A stretch of DNA of 5,826 nt from Gammaproteobacteria bacterium (GTDB taxonomy: Bacteria; Pseudomonadota; Gammaproteobacteria; HK1): NCBI GenBank assembly GCA_022822245.1, contig JAJECB010000507.1:1-5826 (forward strand). Direction: 5' to 3'. The notes under the pieces are model-generated. The model was not told the DNA's origin, made no database searches, and worked only from the letters and a program-made list of their open reading frames with translations. Both the position numbers and the translations under genes were made by a program. This document shows, piece by piece, positions 5,141 to 5,826 of this stretch (position 1 is its first letter; every line of letters starts with the position of its first letter).

Positions 5141-5826
5141 CTATCCCATGAAGCTTCGTCTGCCCTCGTCCCGCAGGAAGATCCTCACCAGGTGCCGGCG
5201 AGCCTCGGGATCGTCTGTCGCGTCCTCGTACTCGGTGCGGCGATGGGCGATTCGAAAATTGTTCAGATACTGGATCTGGCCGGCTTCCAGGGAGAACGAT
5301 ACATGGCGACCGGGCTCGCTCATGATGTCGAACATGGTCTCGATCGCGTCCCGGCCGGTTCGATCGAAGGGCTCGCCGGCCAGCTCATAGCCCTTGTAGA
5401 GCAACCACTTGATGAAGCGACCCCGTACCTCTCGGCCATCGTAGGAGAACACCGGAAACCGGTGGACGACCACGTCACCCTCGGCGTGCTCGCCCTGACG
5501 GTTCCAGCAGAACGGTTGGTAGAGCCGCCGGAGCAACGCCGGATGTCGGTCACGCAGCACGTTGTGAATCGCAAGCATGCTCGCGACGCTGCTGGTTCCC
5601 CCCTCGCGCGCCGTGCTGAGGACCAGGAGACCGATGTGGGGCGGAGGAAAGTTGAACCCGTAGTCCGTATGCCAGGAGAGCTCCTGGCGGGTGAGGTCTC
5701 CGCGAACGCGGGTATCGATTCTTGCGCCGGTGTCCAGCACGTCGTAGAGCAGCCGCCCGTCGTAGGACTGGGCGACCGGCCGGCCGATCATGCCGCTCAG
5801 GAGCCAGTAGATCTTCTTCAGCTCGT
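5141..5826 (-). CDS. TauD/TfdA-family Fe(II)/2-oxoglutarate dioxygenase (5' partial)
   Basis: The frame is open from the right edge to a TAG (5143-5141). Its 227 visible residues are the C-terminal two-thirds or more of a family usually near 300-370 residues. The ATG at 5791 is probably internal, because the upstream codons (ELKKIYWLLSG) continue without a stop. Numbering from the first full codon, the iron ligands are H52 and D54 in LSWHTDYGF and the distal H194 in NNFRIAHRRT. T77 in REGGTSS and the RRHLVR block (R210, R214) match the 2-oxoglutarate/substrate-anchoring positions of TauD. All catalytic residues are present, so the enzyme looks active. The family hydroxylates small acids, sulfonates, betaines or amino acids using O2 and 2-oxoglutarate in the cytoplasm; the substrate here is unknown. 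Its promoter and true start lie outside the window. Confidence 0.88.
   Translation of the reverse strand, partial: ELKKIYWLLSGMIGRPVAQSYDGRLLYDVLDTGARIDTRVRGDLTRQELSWHTDYGFNFPPPHIGLLVLSTAREGGTSSVASMLAIHNVLRDRHPALLRRLYQPFCWNRQGEHAEGDVVVHRFPVFSYDGREVRGRFIKWLLYKGYELAGEPFDRTGRDAIETMFDIMSEPGRHVSFSLEAGQIQYLNNFRIAHRRTEYEDATDDPEARRHLVRIFLRDEGRRSFMG

Noticed and set aside
3171..5390. A 739-codon plus-strand frame spanning the propeller gene, the divergent gap and the transporter
   Set aside because: It runs antisense to the propeller gene, then out of frame through the transporter, and ends antisense in the dioxygenase. Crossing three well-supported genes, it is a composition artefact.

Overview
The window is GC-rich (about two-thirds G+C by eye), with strongly G/C-ending codons in every convincing gene. 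That fits a high-GC, probably proteobacterial or similar environmental bacterium; I cannot place it more precisely. There is no phage, CRISPR, tRNA or rRNA, and no complete insertion sequence that I can see.

Layout, left to right. (1) Positions 1-96 hold the last 31 codons of an unrecognised plus-strand gene. (2) Positions 97 to about 421 carry no intact gene. The first half of this stretch keeps a coding-like base periodicity, so it may be gene debris. (3) A minus-strand serine hydrolase of the class C beta-lactamase/esterase type starts at 925. It loses homology at about 421, shortly after its first active-site block, and looks like a 3'-truncated pseudogene. (4) A complete 546-residue ThDP-dependent enzyme of the acetolactate-synthase/IlvG type lies at 1154-2794 on the plus strand. 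(5) A complete 319-residue NHL beta-propeller protein lies at 2883-3842 on the minus strand. It resembles the lyase half (PAL) of peptide-amidating enzymes and keeps the three metal-site histidines. (6) A ten-helix EamA/DMT-family transporter lies at 4051-5061 on the plus strand. (7) A TauD/TfdA-type Fe(II)/2-oxoglutarate dioxygenase runs off the right edge on the minus strand (5141-5826).

From the hydrolase rightward, neighbouring genes strictly alternate in strand, so no two adjacent genes can share an ordinary operon transcript. The only shared control regions are two divergent gaps: 926-1153 (hydrolase/ThDP enzyme) and 3843-4050 (NHL protein/transporter). The mix of a ThDP carboligase/lyase, a PAL-like lyase, a small-molecule exporter or importer and a 2-oxoglutarate oxygenase suggests peripheral (catabolic or specialised) metabolism, but nothing in the sequence shows that they act in one pathway.

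I do not see a convincing undescribed multi-gene system. The points most worth a second look are the bacterial PAL-like propeller, the truncation junction near 421 with its degenerate flank, and the unusual translation-start context of the ThDP enzyme.
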